Shown here: positions 24,551-32,889 of the stretch, in pieces
Position numbering within the stretch: position 1 is the stretch's first letter
How the letters are laid out: each line of letters starts with the position of its first letter
Assembly: GCF_014648655.1 (NCBI RefSeq)
Contig: NZ_BMRN01000034.1
Location: 1-64,000, forward strand
DNA length: 64,000 nt
Direction of reading: 5' to 3'
From: Streptomyces atratus
GTDB taxonomy: Bacteria; Actinomycetota; Actinomycetes; Streptomycetales; Streptomycetaceae
Translations under genes and position numbers: made by a program
Notes under the pieces: model-generated
Seen by the model: only the letters and a program-made list of their open reading frames with translations
Told to the model about the DNA's origin: nothing
The model's database searches: none

Positions 24551-24751
24551 TCAGCAGCCGCAGTGCCCGTACCGCCAGTACCAACTGCTGTCGGAGCAGT
24601 TCATCCGGTAGTGGGTGTAGTTGGGCTTGCCCGCGCAGCTGCCCGGAACGCACTGCGAGCCGGCCTCCCAGCAATAGACCGCGTGAGCCGTCGCCCCGGG
24701 CACCAGCCGCTCCACGAGGCGATCGGCGATCGCCTGCACGACCTTGGTCAT
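24551..24751 (-). CDS. Six-cysteine peptide precursor, 66 residues
   Basis: A 66-residue peptide starting MTKVVQAIADRLVERLVPGA, an amphipathic rather than hydrophobic leader. An AHA site at 22-24 is a plausible signal-peptidase cleavage point, leaving a 42-residue core with all six cysteines (27, 34, 39, 52, 64, 66), many Tyr/Trp/Gly residues and a terminal GHCGC. A very strong AAGGAG ribosome site lies before ATG 24749-24751. The gene heads a run of mauE-like, tlpA-like, ABC exporter and signal peptidase genes. I do not recognise the peptide family. A disulfide-rich bacteriocin or signalling peptide is the best guess; the absence of LanB/C/M, radical SAM or lasso cyclase genes argues against known modified classes. 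Confidence 0.85.
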   Translation of the reverse strand: MTKVVQAIADRLVERLVPGATAHAVYCWEAGSQCVPGSCAGKPNYTHYRMNCSDSSWYWRYGHCGC

Positions 24752-25052
24752 CTGTGACTCCTTCCGCTGTTTCCCTGCTTGGCGGATGCCGCGCCGCACG
24801 TGGTCCAGTCCTCGACTGTCCCTGCACGGCACTTGTTGCTCTCTGCGCGAGGTCGGCGAGCGCATCGCCGTCCCGCACTCAACCCCCGGTGTTCACCCGA
24901 CAGCCGACCGGACTCGTCCCGTCGCAGAGCTGTTGGGATACGTGCGGGTGTTGTGTACTCACCGTGCCGGGGCGGTCTTCGGGAAACCTTCGGGAAGTCT
25001 GGAATCGAGCTGTCTCCGATGGTCAGCGGCGGGTGAGCAGAATGACGTGACC
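24752..25052. other. Upstream region of the six-Cys peptide cassette
   Basis: No gene is supported. It must hold the leftward promoter of the peptide gene; I cannot identify a convincing -35/-10 pair. It joins the IS3 transposase remnant on its right. Confidence 0.5.
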
Positions 25053-25160
25053 ATGACGGGAGGCAATACCCGGCGCATCCAGGAACGGCTCGGCCGTCTC
25101 AGTCCCATCGAGTTCGAGGAGAAGTACTACGCCCGCCGAGCGACGGCCGAACGTGGTCAG
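25053..25160 (+). mobile_element. IS3-family transposase C-terminal remnant
   Basis: The frame reads NTRRIQERLGRLSPIEFEEK followed by YYARRATAER, which is the conserved C-terminal end of IS3-family transposases in Streptomyces (after the DDE catalytic core). The catalytic region, orfA and the terminal repeats are not seen nearby, so this is a small relic. It lies 0.3 kb upstream of the peptide cassette and may record the insertion or deletion that placed it here. Confidence 0.6.
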
Positions 25161-25246
25161 CCGGTAGCGGGGGCTCGGTGGATGTTGCGCGAATCGGCCG
25201 GATACCACCTGCAGAAGAAGGATCTTCCCGCAGCAGACTCTTGGTC

Positions 25247-25633
25247 ATGGCAGTCATCAAACGAATCGCCGCTGTGGCCACGTCCGTCGCCGTTTTCGCC
25301 GGCACTGCGCTCACCGTGGCACCCAGCGCCTCGGCCACCAGCTACAACGGGTGTGACTACCCGAGGGTCTGCTTCTACCAGACCCAGCCCGACTGGACCA
25401 TCGGCATGCCCGACGCTGCGTACCAGGACGTCACGACCTCCTACCAGAACCTCAGTTCCAGGGCCTACGGGGCCGACTGGGTGTACAACTCCCGCAACGA
25501 CGACCGCGCGATGCTTCGCTTCACGAACGGCGGCAGCACGTACTACAAGTGCCTCCCGCCCAACGGAACCATCCAGTTCTCGCCAGCTTCCACCGTCACA
25601 GGAATCCGGATCGACACAGCGTCCGCCTGCTGA
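25247..25633 (+). CDS. Secreted small protein, peptidase-inhibitor I36-like
   Basis: A 128-residue exported protein. The signal peptide spans about 1-31 with a typical ASA cleavage region. The mature part contains NGCDYPRVCFYQTQPDW and ends TASAC, giving four cysteines; the CxxxxVCFY pattern resembles I36-type (SMPI-like) inhibitors of Streptomyces metalloproteases. The family link is plausible but not certain. ATG 25247 was chosen because the signal peptide begins there; a ribosome site is weak. A bidirectional terminator follows. Confidence 0.7.
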   Translation: MAVIKRIAAVATSVAVFAGTALTVAPSASATSYNGCDYPRVCFYQTQPDWTIGMPDAAYQDVTTSYQNLSSRAYGADWVYNSRNDDRAMLRFTNGGSTYYKCLPPNGTIQFSPASTVTGIRIDTASAC

Positions 25634-25683
25634 TTCCGCCCGTGCGAACACACCGGTTCCACGGCTGATCCCACCGGGACAGA

Positions 25684-25722
25684 CATGAGGGTGCGTGCCG
25701 GGTTCCAGCACGCACCCTCATG
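25684..25722. terminator. Bidirectional 15-bp stem terminator
   Basis: CATGAGGGTGCGTGC and its exact complement flank a nine-base loop, between the rightward I36-like gene and the leftward FG-GAP remnant. Confidence 0.85.
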
Positions 25723-25724
25723 TG

Positions 25725-26357
25725 TCAGACGTTCGCGCAGCCACCTCGCCCGGCTTCGACGAGCGGAGGGTCAAGGTCTGTGTGACATCCTGTGAGTTTC
25801 TCTGAGCCCTGCTGACTCCTTGTCCCCGTGGCGGACACCTCACCGTCGGACCATCGCACCAGGAAGTCGTCCGGGTGGCGGTTGTCCGTGTAGTCGCCGG
25901 CGCCCAGCATGGTGGCGTGTGTCCAGAGCCGGTTGGGCTTCTTGACCTGGATCTCGCCGTGGAAACCGTTCTGGTCGATGTCCTTGTAGAGGGTCAGTTC
26001 GCCGTCCGTCCATCGGACGATGAGGTCGTGTTGGTCGTTGCCGGTGAAGTCGCCCGATGTGATCGTCGCGGCGTGCTTCCAGGTGCCGTTGGGCGCGGCG
26101 AGTTTCTTCTCGCCGTGGAAGCCGTCGTGGTTGACGTCGGTGTACAGGGTGACTTCACCGTCGCTCCAGCGGACCAGGAGATCGTCGGCCCACTTGTTGC
26201 TGGTCGTGCAGCGGCCGCCGGCGATGGAAGTGGGGTGCTTCCACAGGTCGTTGGGATTCTGCAGCTGTAACTCGCCGTGGAGGCCCGGGCCGACCACGGG
26301 TGCCATGCACAGTGCGAGTTGGGTGACCTGGGCAAATGTCGCCGCGATGGACCTCAT
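25725..26357 (-). pseudogene. FG-GAP/propeller-repeat protein fragment
   Basis: A 210-codon frame containing three repeats of about 50 residues, each with a core like LLVRWSDGEVTLYTDV and FHGEKKLAAPNGTWKH. These are the Asp-Gly-rich propeller repeats found at the C-terminus of secreted Streptomyces proteins. No signal peptide or catalytic domain precedes them, and after VRWSDGEVS the expected LYTDVD is replaced by unrelated residues, a probable frameshift. Both ends are damaged, so this is a relic of a longer secreted protein. Confidence 0.7.
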
Positions 26358-26541
26358 GTCCCGCCCCGGCCGGGGCGCAGGCCGTCCGACCGTGAGCAAG
26401 GGGTCGGCGTCGGAGTACGTCGCGGCGAGGGGGCGCAACCCCGCAAAGAAATACGGCGCGACGTCGTACCCCCTGTGACAGGGTCCGGTACAGCAGATCA
26501 GCTCTGGTTCCAGGACCCACCACACTCCGCAGGAGCGCCCG

Positions 26542-27127
26542 ATGGCGATACCACCGCGCCTGATCCCAGTGCTGCAGCAGTTCGACCTCGCGCACGGGCG
26601 CCTCACCGACCGACTGGCCGGCCCCGTCATGGACAGCGGCAACGGCACAGCCATCGAAGTCGCGCCGCTGACCGACGAGGAACACCTCTGGGAGCCGGTG
26701 CCGGACTGCTGGTCGATCCGTCGCCGCGCCACCGGTCCCGGGCCGACGGCGACCCTCCTGGCCGATGCGGGCGACTGGGGTCGCGGCTCGGCGCTTCCCC
26801 CGCACCCCACGCCGCCGCAGCGAGCTGCTGGCCCTGCGCGCCGACCACACGAACGGCAGCCACTCGCCGACCCGCGACGACTACCGCGTCATCGCGCACG
26901 CCGCCGGGGCGGTCGCAGGCTTCGATTCCAGTGCCACGGCCTGGCGGGAGGCGCTGATCGGCATCGACGACCCGGCGCTGGACGCGGTGAGGCACAGCGC
27001 ATACCCGCACGGCAGCGATCCGGAGGACCCGTTCATCGAAACGGTCTGGTGGGTCAATCAGGAACTGCTGCACCACGGAGCCGAGATCGCCCTGCTGCAC
27101 GACCTCTTCCGCGCCAGGCAGCGCTGA
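26542..27127 (+). pseudogene. DinB-family protein, internal deletion and frameshift
   Basis: The first part from ATG 26542 reads MAIPPRLIPVLQQFDLAHGR and then LTDEEHLWEPVPDCWSIRR, the N-terminal helix region of DinB/YfiT-like proteins. Near 26810 the frame changes and roughly 20 residues carrying the WHL-type metal histidine are missing. The continuation (LLALRADHTNGSH, AFIDDPALD-like, WWVNQELLHHGAEIALLHDL) is the normal C-terminal half in another frame. It is inactive as judged from the lost metal ligand. Confidence 0.8.
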
Positions 27128-27224
27128 CGGCGACGACGGCGCTCGGCTGGGACCGGCACCGCGGGCGGACGCACCTGGCCCCCACCGGATGCACGGCGGG
27201 GGCCCGGCTGCGGCCGCCCAGTTG

Positions 27225-28322
27225 TCAGACCGCGCGGAGGTACTGCTCCGGCGTGCGGAGTTCGCCACCCAGTTCACGGGCTGCGTGCTGGGCCCACGAC
27301 GGGCTCCGCAGCAGCTCGCGCCCGAGGAGAACCGCGTCCGCCCGGCCCTCTGTGATGATCTTCTCGGCCTGCTGCGGCTCGGTGATCAGGCCCACGGCCG
27401 CCACGGGGAGCGAGGTCTCCGCCTTGACCCGCTCGGCGAAGGGAACCTGGTAGCCCGGCCCGGTCTCGATGCGGGCGCGCGGGGCGTTCCCGCCGCTGGA
27501 GACGTCCAGCAGGTCGACGCCGTGGGCCTGGAGCTCCTTGGCCAGTCGTACGGTCTCGTCGACGGTCCAGCCCTCGCGCTCGTCCTCGTCGTTCTCCGTG
27601 AGCCAGTCCGTCGCGGAGATCCGGAAGAGGACCGGCAGTTCCTCCGGCCAGACCTCCCGCACCGCGTCGACGACCTGCAGTGCGAAGCGGGTGCGGTTCT
27701 CGAAGCTGCCGCCGTACTCGTCGTCACGCCGGTTGCTGTGCGGGGAGAGGAACTGTCCGATGAGATATCCGTGGGCTCCGTGCACCTCGGCAACCTGGAA
27801 GCCCGCGTCGAGCGCGCGGCGGGCGGCCTCGCGAAACCGGCCGACGATGCCCTGGATCTCGTCCACGGTCAGCTCGTGCGGCACGGGGTGACCGTCGTCG
27901 AACGGCAGCGGGCTGGGGGCGACGGGCGTCCAGCCGTGCGCATCCGGCCCGACGGGACCGCCGCCGAGCCAGGGGGCAGCCGTCGACGCCTTGCGACCGG
28001 CATGCGCGAGCTGGATGCCGGGAACCGATCCCTGTCCCTTGATGAAGGCGGTGATCCGCCGGAGGGCGGCCACCTGGGTGTCGTTCCAGATGCCGAGGTC
28101 GGCGGGGCTGATCCGGCCTTCGGGGCTGACCGCCGTCGCCTCGGTGAGAATGAGACCGGTCCCGCCCGCGGCGCGTGCCGCGAGGTGGGCGAAGTGCCAG
28201 TCGGTCGCGACGCCCGCGTTCGGCCCCACAGGTTCGGCGCTGTACTGGCACATGGGCGCCATCCACACCCGGTTGGGAATGACTAGCGACCGCAGGGTGT
28301 AGGGCTCGAAGAGGGCACTCAC
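27225..28322 (-). CDS. NADH:flavin oxidoreductase, Old Yellow Enzyme family (YqjM-like)
   Basis: A 365-residue FMN ene-reductase. YqjM-type features are C25 in PMCQYS, the TIM-barrel segments GIQLAHAGRKAS and EVHGAHGYLIGQFLSP, and the C-terminal DAVLLGRELLRSP. Such enzymes reduce activated C=C bonds of electrophiles and quinones and are often induced by electrophile stress. The GTG start has GGAGTCC upstream. An inverted repeat 35 bases upstream of the start is a good operator candidate, possibly for an HxlR-type repressor; none is adjacent. Confidence 0.92.
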   Translation of the reverse strand: MSALFEPYTLRSLVIPNRVWMAPMCQYSAEPVGPNAGVATDWHFAHLAARAAGGTGLILTEATAVSPEGRISPADLGIWNDTQVAALRRITAFIKGQGSVPGIQLAHAGRKASTAAPWLGGGPVGPDAHGWTPVAPSPLPFDDGHPVPHELTVDEIQGIVGRFREAARRALDAGFQVAEVHGAHGYLIGQFLSPHSNRRDDEYGGSFENRTRFALQVVDAVREVWPEELPVLFRISATDWLTENDEDEREGWTVDETVRLAKELQAHGVDLLDVSSGGNAPRARIETGPGYQVPFAERVKAETSLPVAAVGLITEPQQAEKIITEGRADAVLLGRELLRSPSWAQHAARELGGELRTPEQYLRAV

Positions 28323-28356
28323 GTCGGACTCCGTTTCGACGGTACGGAAGAATCGC

Positions 28357-28378
28357 TAGTACGATACATCCCGTACTA
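28357..28378 (-). promoter_or_regulatory. Inverted repeat upstream of OYE gene
   Basis: TAGTACG and CGTACTA, a perfect 7-bp inverted repeat with an 8-base spacer. Position just upstream of the OYE start suggests a repressor operator. Confidence 0.5.
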
Positions 28379-28424
28379 CGACGCTCGTCAAATTACGACG
28401 TTCCTCGTACAAGGGCGTGTACAT

Positions 28425-28473
28425 GCGTGAGGCCCGCTCCCGGTCCGTTTCCGGCCGGGAGCGGGCCTCACGC
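28425..28473 (-). terminator. 19-bp stem terminator
   Basis: GCGTGAGGCCCGCTCCCGG and its exact complement flank an 11-base loop. It lies 23 bases past the stop of the gene at 28497-28877 and insulates the OYE gene. Confidence 0.9.
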
Positions 28474-28496
28474 GCCGCTGAGCGGCCGTGTGCGAG

Positions 28497-28877
28497 CTAT
28501 CCGCGACGCCTCAGTGTGATGTCGGCGTCCGCGTCGTAACCCTGGGTCCAGCTGCGTCCGGCGCCCGACTTCCAGGTGACATGGGCGGTGGTGCCGTCGA
28601 TCCTGACGCCCTCCACCGTCATGGCCCGGTCGCCGTCCCGTACATCCCCTCGACGCAGTTCGCACGCCTTGACGGTGACGGGCTCCGCCGACTGCGCGCT
28701 CTCGGCCTCGTCCGCCGCGAGGACGAGAGCCGCCGCCAGTTCCCGGGCGCGGGCGGGGGTGCAGATCACAGTGAGCTCTCCCGACGGTGCCACGCCCCGG
28801 ACCTGGACTCCCGCCCCAACGGGGATCACGTCCAGGGTCGCAACGTGTCCGTCGCGGTCCTCGATCCCACTCGCCAT
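28497..28877 (-). CDS. Hypothetical protein, 126 residues
   Basis: I do not recognise the family. The 126-residue product starts MASGIEDRDGHVATLDVIPV and is soluble, beta-rich and acidic, with two cysteines (ICTP and KACELRR) and a basic end (TLRRRG). A GGGGAGAG ribosome site precedes the ATG at 28875-28877. The open frame continues upstream through the glycosidase remnant, but that part belongs to a different gene by homology. A strong terminator follows. Confidence 0.6.
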   Translation of the reverse strand: MASGIEDRDGHVATLDVIPVGAGVQVRGVAPSGELTVICTPARARELAAALVLAADEAESAQSAEPVTVKACELRRGDVRDGDRAMTVEGVRIDGTTAHVTWKSGAGRSWTQGYDADADITLRRRG

Positions 28878-28894
28878 CGCTCTGCTCTCCCCTT

Positions 28895-29969
28895 GCCCGA
28901 TGCGCCCTTCGGCTCGGTACAGCCGGAGGCTCTCCGGCGGGCCCAGATAGCTGGGCTTGAGGCCGCCGGTGTCGACCACCAGGTTCTGCAGCACCACCGT
29001 CGGGTCGACCATCCAGAATTTCAGCACATGGACTCCGGGCCGGCCGATCCGGTGCACCGTACTGGTGACATTGACGTTGTCCGAGGTGTTGCGGGCCCAC
29101 TGGACGTTCATCGTGCCGTCGTCGGAACCCGCCACCACCGTGACGTTCACCTTCTGCGGTGCGTCGCCGTCGAAGGAGACGGCGTACGTGAGCCCGTCGG
29201 AGGCCAGGGCGTTGTTACGGGGTGACAGGTAGGCGTGGACGGTGACCGGGCCGGTCGTGAACAGGGAGACCCGGTACTCCAGCCGCGGGCTGTTGCCGCC
29301 CGGGGTCTGCCGGGCCGCAGTGACCGGGAAGGGTTCCACGCCGGCGCCGGTCCGTCCGATGCCGGGGACGCGCTGCCGGGTGATCCCGCTGCCACCGACG
29401 GAACGCGAGTAGTGATCCGCCTCGATGAAGACGTATCCGTTGGCCTCGACGAACCCTTCGAGCTGCGAACGCCGTTGCCTGGTGCGCCCGGCGGAAGGCG
29501 TCGGCGATGCAGCCGGGGCCGAGCTTCTGCAGCCGGACGCTGTCGCGCATGGTGCCGTCGTCGCTGAAGGCCTCGTTGACGACGTCCCACTGCCGGATCT
29601 TGCCCTTGAAGTGGGTCACCTGGTCGGTGATGTGCTTGCGCAGGATCTCCCGCAGCTTGTCGGCCGTGAAGTCGCCGTTGTTCAGCCAGGCGGGCAGCTG
29701 GCTGTGCCAGACCAGGGTGTGGCCCCGGACCAGCTGGCCGTTCTCCTTGACGATGTCCACCAGCTCGTCGTCGGCGGCCCAGTCGCAGGTGCCGCGCTGC
29801 GGCTCGACGACCTCCCCCTTCATGACGCTCTCCGGGGTGACCGAGGAGAACTCCCCGCGGCCTTGGCCCGGTAGGGCGCGTCGGAGGCGAGCGCCGACAT
29901 GTCGACCGCCGCACCGATCCGCAGGTCGGCGCGCTTGCCGAGCCCGACGAGGGTGGTGGCGCCGCTCAT
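28895..29969 (-). pseudogene. GH10 xylanase - GH115 glucuronidase chimeric remnant
   Basis: From about 29969 down, the minus strand encodes a GH10 xylanase start (RADLRIGAAVDMSAL, DAPYRAKA). A frameshift near 29850 follows, then EVVEPQRGTCDW, RGHTLVWHSQLPAWL and QWDVVNEAF with the acid/base Glu. At about 29475, just after IADAFRRAHQA, sequence switches to the C-terminal part of a GH115 alpha-glucuronidase (FVEANGYVFIEADHYSR, then DGTMNVQWARNTSDNVNVTS and VLKFWMVDPTVVLQ) ending at LGPPESLRLY. Both enzymes act on glucuronoxylan, so a deletion has probably fused two neighbours of a xylan locus and removed both active centres. Confidence 0.8.
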
Positions 29970-30100
29970 CGAGATGGCCGAGACCGCCGCCCGCCTGGTC
30001 CTCGACCTCGGCCGGGGCGCCCGGCCCGCGACCACCCGGGTCGATCCGGCCACCAAGCCGGTGGTACGCAGCAGCACCGCCGAGCCCAGCCGCCGACCCC
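29944..30100 (+). pseudogene. LacI-family regulator C-terminal remnant
   Basis: On the plus strand PLIEMAETAARLVLDLGRGA continues RPATTRVDPATKPVVRSST. This is the conserved C-terminal end of sugar-responsive LacI regulators, usually PLxEMGRxAARLLL and TELVVRxST. The DNA-binding and most of the sugar-binding domain are missing. It overlaps the start of the xylanase remnant on the other strand, consistent with a decayed xylan-utilisation locus. Confidence 0.65.
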
Positions 30101-30184
30101 TCCTGCCCGCACCCCGCTCACCCGGTCCGACCTGCGCTTCTATTCCGTTGCGGGCCGGACGGGAGCTGCGTATCGTCCCCCGTC

Positions 30185-30727
30185 ATGACGACCCCCACCC
30201 TGCACACCGGGCGGCTGCTCCTGGAGCCGTACACGCCCGCGGACGAGGACGGCTTCGTGGCGCTCTTCCAGGACGCCCGGGTGTCCCGATGGATGGGTGA
30301 CGGGCCCTGTGCCGAGTCCGAGGACCGAGCCCTGTTCGGGCGGATCTTCAGCAAGGTGTACGCACAGGAGCTCTTCGACGTATGGGCCGTGCGACAGGGT
30401 GGCCGTCTGGTCGGCCATGCGGAGATCAAGCCCTCCCCGTCCCCGGACGTGGACGGCCACGAGATCGTCTACGCCCTGGCTCCGGCCGCATGGGGAAAGG
30501 GGTTCGGCACCGAGATCGCGCAGACACTGACTTCGTACGGGTTCGACGCCCTCGGGCTCACCGAGGTGCATGCGACGGTGGACGCCGAGAACGCGGCGTC
30601 GCTGGCGCTGCTCGGCCGGATCGGCTTCCGGCACGTCCGGGACACGGTGGAGGACGACGGCAGCACGACCCGGGTCCTGACGCGCTCCGCCGGCGCCGGC
30701 AACGCCGGGGCGGATCAGCCGCGGTAG
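30185..30727 (+). CDS. GNAT acetyltransferase (RimJ-like)
   Basis: A 180-residue acetyltransferase of the RimJ/RimL type: TLHTGRLLLEPYTPADEDGF at the start, WGKGFGTEIAQTLTSYGFD as the acetyl-CoA motif and ASLALLGRIGFRHVRDT near the end. It probably modifies an amine or protein N-terminus; the target is unknown. ATG 30185 immediately precedes the family start. Its last 13 bases overlap the convergent cupin gene. Confidence 0.88.
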   Translation: MTTPTLHTGRLLLEPYTPADEDGFVALFQDARVSRWMGDGPCAESEDRALFGRIFSKVYAQELFDVWAVRQGGRLVGHAEIKPSPSPDVDGHEIVYALAPAAWGKGFGTEIAQTLTSYGFDALGLTEVHATVDAENAASLALLGRIGFRHVRDTVEDDGSTTRVLTRSAGAGNAGADQPR

Positions 30728-31431
30728 ACGTCCAGACGGCCGCACATGCCGAACTTTCCGTACGCGGAGGGCTGTTCGGCGTGCGCACAGGCGTCGGCGA
30801 GGTATCCGCTGTCACCGCGCGCCAGAGCGTCGAGCTGTCCGCCGGTCACCTCGGACGCGGCAGCGGCCCCCTTCTGCCAGCGCCCCCGCCAGTCCTCGGT
30901 CCTCGGGCGTACGAGTGCGGCGGCGGCCCGGTGGAATTCGGCGAGCGGTTCGGGGTCACCCGCCTCGGTGGCCCGGCGCAGCGCGAGAAACCCCTCGACG
31001 GCGAGATCACGGCGGGCGCGGGCGGCCCGCTCCTGTTCCTCTTCGGAGCCGTCGACGGGAAGAACGACCGCCGCCCGGTAGGCGTCGGGGTCCGCAAGGT
31101 GGCGGGGCGGCAGAGTGAGTACGGCGTCACCGGCCTCGGGCAGCCCGCTGTTCTCCATGATCACGACGATACGCAGCCCGTCCTCGCTGACCAGGCGGTG
31201 GATCGTGCCCGGCGTGAACCAGACCAGGGCACCCGGGGCCAGTGGCGTCTGCCGGAACCCCGACGCGGTGAGGGTCTGCACCGAGCCCGTGCCCCCGACC
31301 ACCACATACCCCTCGGAGCAGGTGAGGTGGAGATGGGGCGTCCCGCCGCGCAGGCCGTCCGCGGTGGGCCAGTCGTAGACCCGCAGGTGGGAGACGGCGA
31401 CGGCACCGGGCAGCCCCTCGAAGGTCGGCAC
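30715..31431 (-). CDS. Cupin domain protein
   Basis: A 238-residue protein with an N-terminal cupin barrel: HLHLTCSEGYVVVGGTGSV and WFTPGTIHRLVSEDGLRIVV are the two cupin motifs with metal-ligand His and Glu. The C-terminal 100 residues are helical and resemble the extension of sugar-isomerase-like cupins. Function is not predictable beyond a sugar- or small-molecule-binding role. GTG 31429-31431 has GAGGAG upstream. It overlaps the end of the GNAT gene. Confidence 0.85.
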   Translation of the reverse strand: MPTFEGLPGAVAVSHLRVYDWPTADGLRGGTPHLHLTCSEGYVVVGGTGSVQTLTASGFRQTPLAPGALVWFTPGTIHRLVSEDGLRIVVIMENSGLPEAGDAVLTLPPRHLADPDAYRAAVVLPVDGSEEEQERAARARRDLAVEGFLALRRATEAGDPEPLAEFHRAAAALVRPRTEDWRGRWQKGAAAASEVTGGQLDALARGDSGYLADACAHAEQPSAYGKFGMCGRLDVYRG

Positions 31432-31615
31432 AGCTACTCCTCGGTCTCTCTGCGTCGGCGCCGCGGCAAGCGCTTTCCGTTCCTGCTGCACCGTACCTTC
31501 GCCGACCGCGGGAGCAACAGGGTCCGGGTGACCGGAGCTGCCCTGCGGGCCACTGTCAGTGGTGGGGTGCAGACTGACCCGTATCCGACACAACGGCGTT
31601 TCGGGAGGTTCGGCC

Positions 31616-32704
31616 ATGACCGACGTACTACTCACCGTGGGTACCCGCAAGGGACTCTTCATCGGCCGCAGGCGCGGTGGCGCGTGGGAGTTCGGCGGCC
31701 CGCATTTCAACGCTCAGGCGATCTATTCGATCGCCATCGACACCCGCAGGCAGGTCCCCCGACTGCTGGTCGGCGGGGACAGCGCGCACTGGGGCCCTTC
31801 GGTCTTTCGCTCCGACGACCTGGGCAGCACCTGGGTCGAACCACAGCAACCGGCCGTGAAGTTCCCTCAGTTCACCGAGGCATCGCTGGAGCGGGTCTGG
31901 CAGCTCCACCCGGCGGGCCCCGAGGCGCCCGATGTCGTGTACGCGGGGACCGAGCCGGCGGCGCTGTTCCGGTCTCAGGACGGCGGGGTGTCCTTCGAGC
32001 TGGTCCGCCCTCTGTGGGAGCATCCGACGCGTTCGAAGTGGGTGCCGGGCGGGGGCGGTGAGGGTCTGCACACGATCCTCACGGACCCCAGGGATGCCCG
32101 GGCCGTGATGGTCGCGGTCTCCACGGCCGGGGTGTTCCGTACCAAGGACGGCGGCGCGAGCTGGGCTCCGTCGAACAAGGGAGTGTCGGCGGTCTTCCTC
32201 CCCGACCCGGATCCGGAGTTCGGTCAGTGCGTCCACAAGGTGGCCCGGGATGCGGTCGATCCCGACCGGCTCTACCTCCAGAACCACTGGGGAGTGTTCC
32301 GGAGCGACGACTCCGGGGACAACTGGGCGGACATCGGCCGGGGCCTGCCCTCCGATTTCGGATTCGCCGCAGCAGCGCACCCGCACCGCGCGGACACGGC
32401 GTACCTCTTCCCGATCAACGCCGATGCCGACCGTGTGCCGGCCGAGCACCGCTGCCGGGTCTTCCGCACCGGCGACGCGGGCAGCACCTGGGAGCCGCTG
32501 TCGGCGGGCCTGCCCGAGGAGACGCATTACGGCACGGTGCTGCGCGATGCGCTGTGTACGGACGACGCCGACCCTGCGGGCGTCTACTTCGGCAATCGCA
32601 ACGGCGAGGTCTATGCGAGCGCGGACGACGGGGACAGCTGGCAGCAGCTCGCCTCGCACCTGCCGGACGTCCTGTGCGTCCGAGCGGCGGTCATCGGTAC
32701 TTGA
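31616..32704 (+). CDS. BNR/sialidase-like beta-propeller protein
   Basis: A 362-residue soluble propeller protein with repeated Asp-box-like motifs: FRSDDLGSTWVE, FRSQDGGVSFE, FRTKDGGASWAP, FRSDDSGDNWAD, FRTGDAGSTWEP and YASADDGDSWQQ. These are the BNR/sortilin-type S-x-D-x-G-x-x-W signatures. It has no signal peptide and no sialidase catalytic Arg triad that I can see, so it is probably a non-catalytic or undescribed propeller. The ATG at 31616 follows GGGAGG. Confidence 0.85.
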   Translation: MTDVLLTVGTRKGLFIGRRRGGAWEFGGPHFNAQAIYSIAIDTRRQVPRLLVGGDSAHWGPSVFRSDDLGSTWVEPQQPAVKFPQFTEASLERVWQLHPAGPEAPDVVYAGTEPAALFRSQDGGVSFELVRPLWEHPTRSKWVPGGGGEGLHTILTDPRDARAVMVAVSTAGVFRTKDGGASWAPSNKGVSAVFLPDPDPEFGQCVHKVARDAVDPDRLYLQNHWGVFRSDDSGDNWADIGRGLPSDFGFAAAAHPHRADTAYLFPINADADRVPAEHRCRVFRTGDAGSTWEPLSAGLPEETHYGTVLRDALCTDDADPAGVYFGNRNGEVYASADDGDSWQQLASHLPDVLCVRAAVIGT

Positions 32705-32889
32705 CCGGTGTGGTCGTCAGCAGCGGAGCAGGGCCGCGGCAGCAACTGCCCCGTCGATGCAGTCGGTCAGGACGCAGAACCGCACGCGTGGATGTGTACG
32801 GCTTCAGCACCTCGGTCGCCTCCGTGGTGCTGCTGCCGATCGGCGTCGGCTTCCTCCTGGACAACGTCCTCGGCGGCTTCGTCGGCGAC

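Noticed and set aside
20902..24751. The cassette as a lanthipeptide or lasso peptide cluster
   Set aside because: No LanB/C/M/KC, lasso cyclase or C39 peptidase gene, and the core is cysteine-rich without a Ser/Thr-rich ring pattern.
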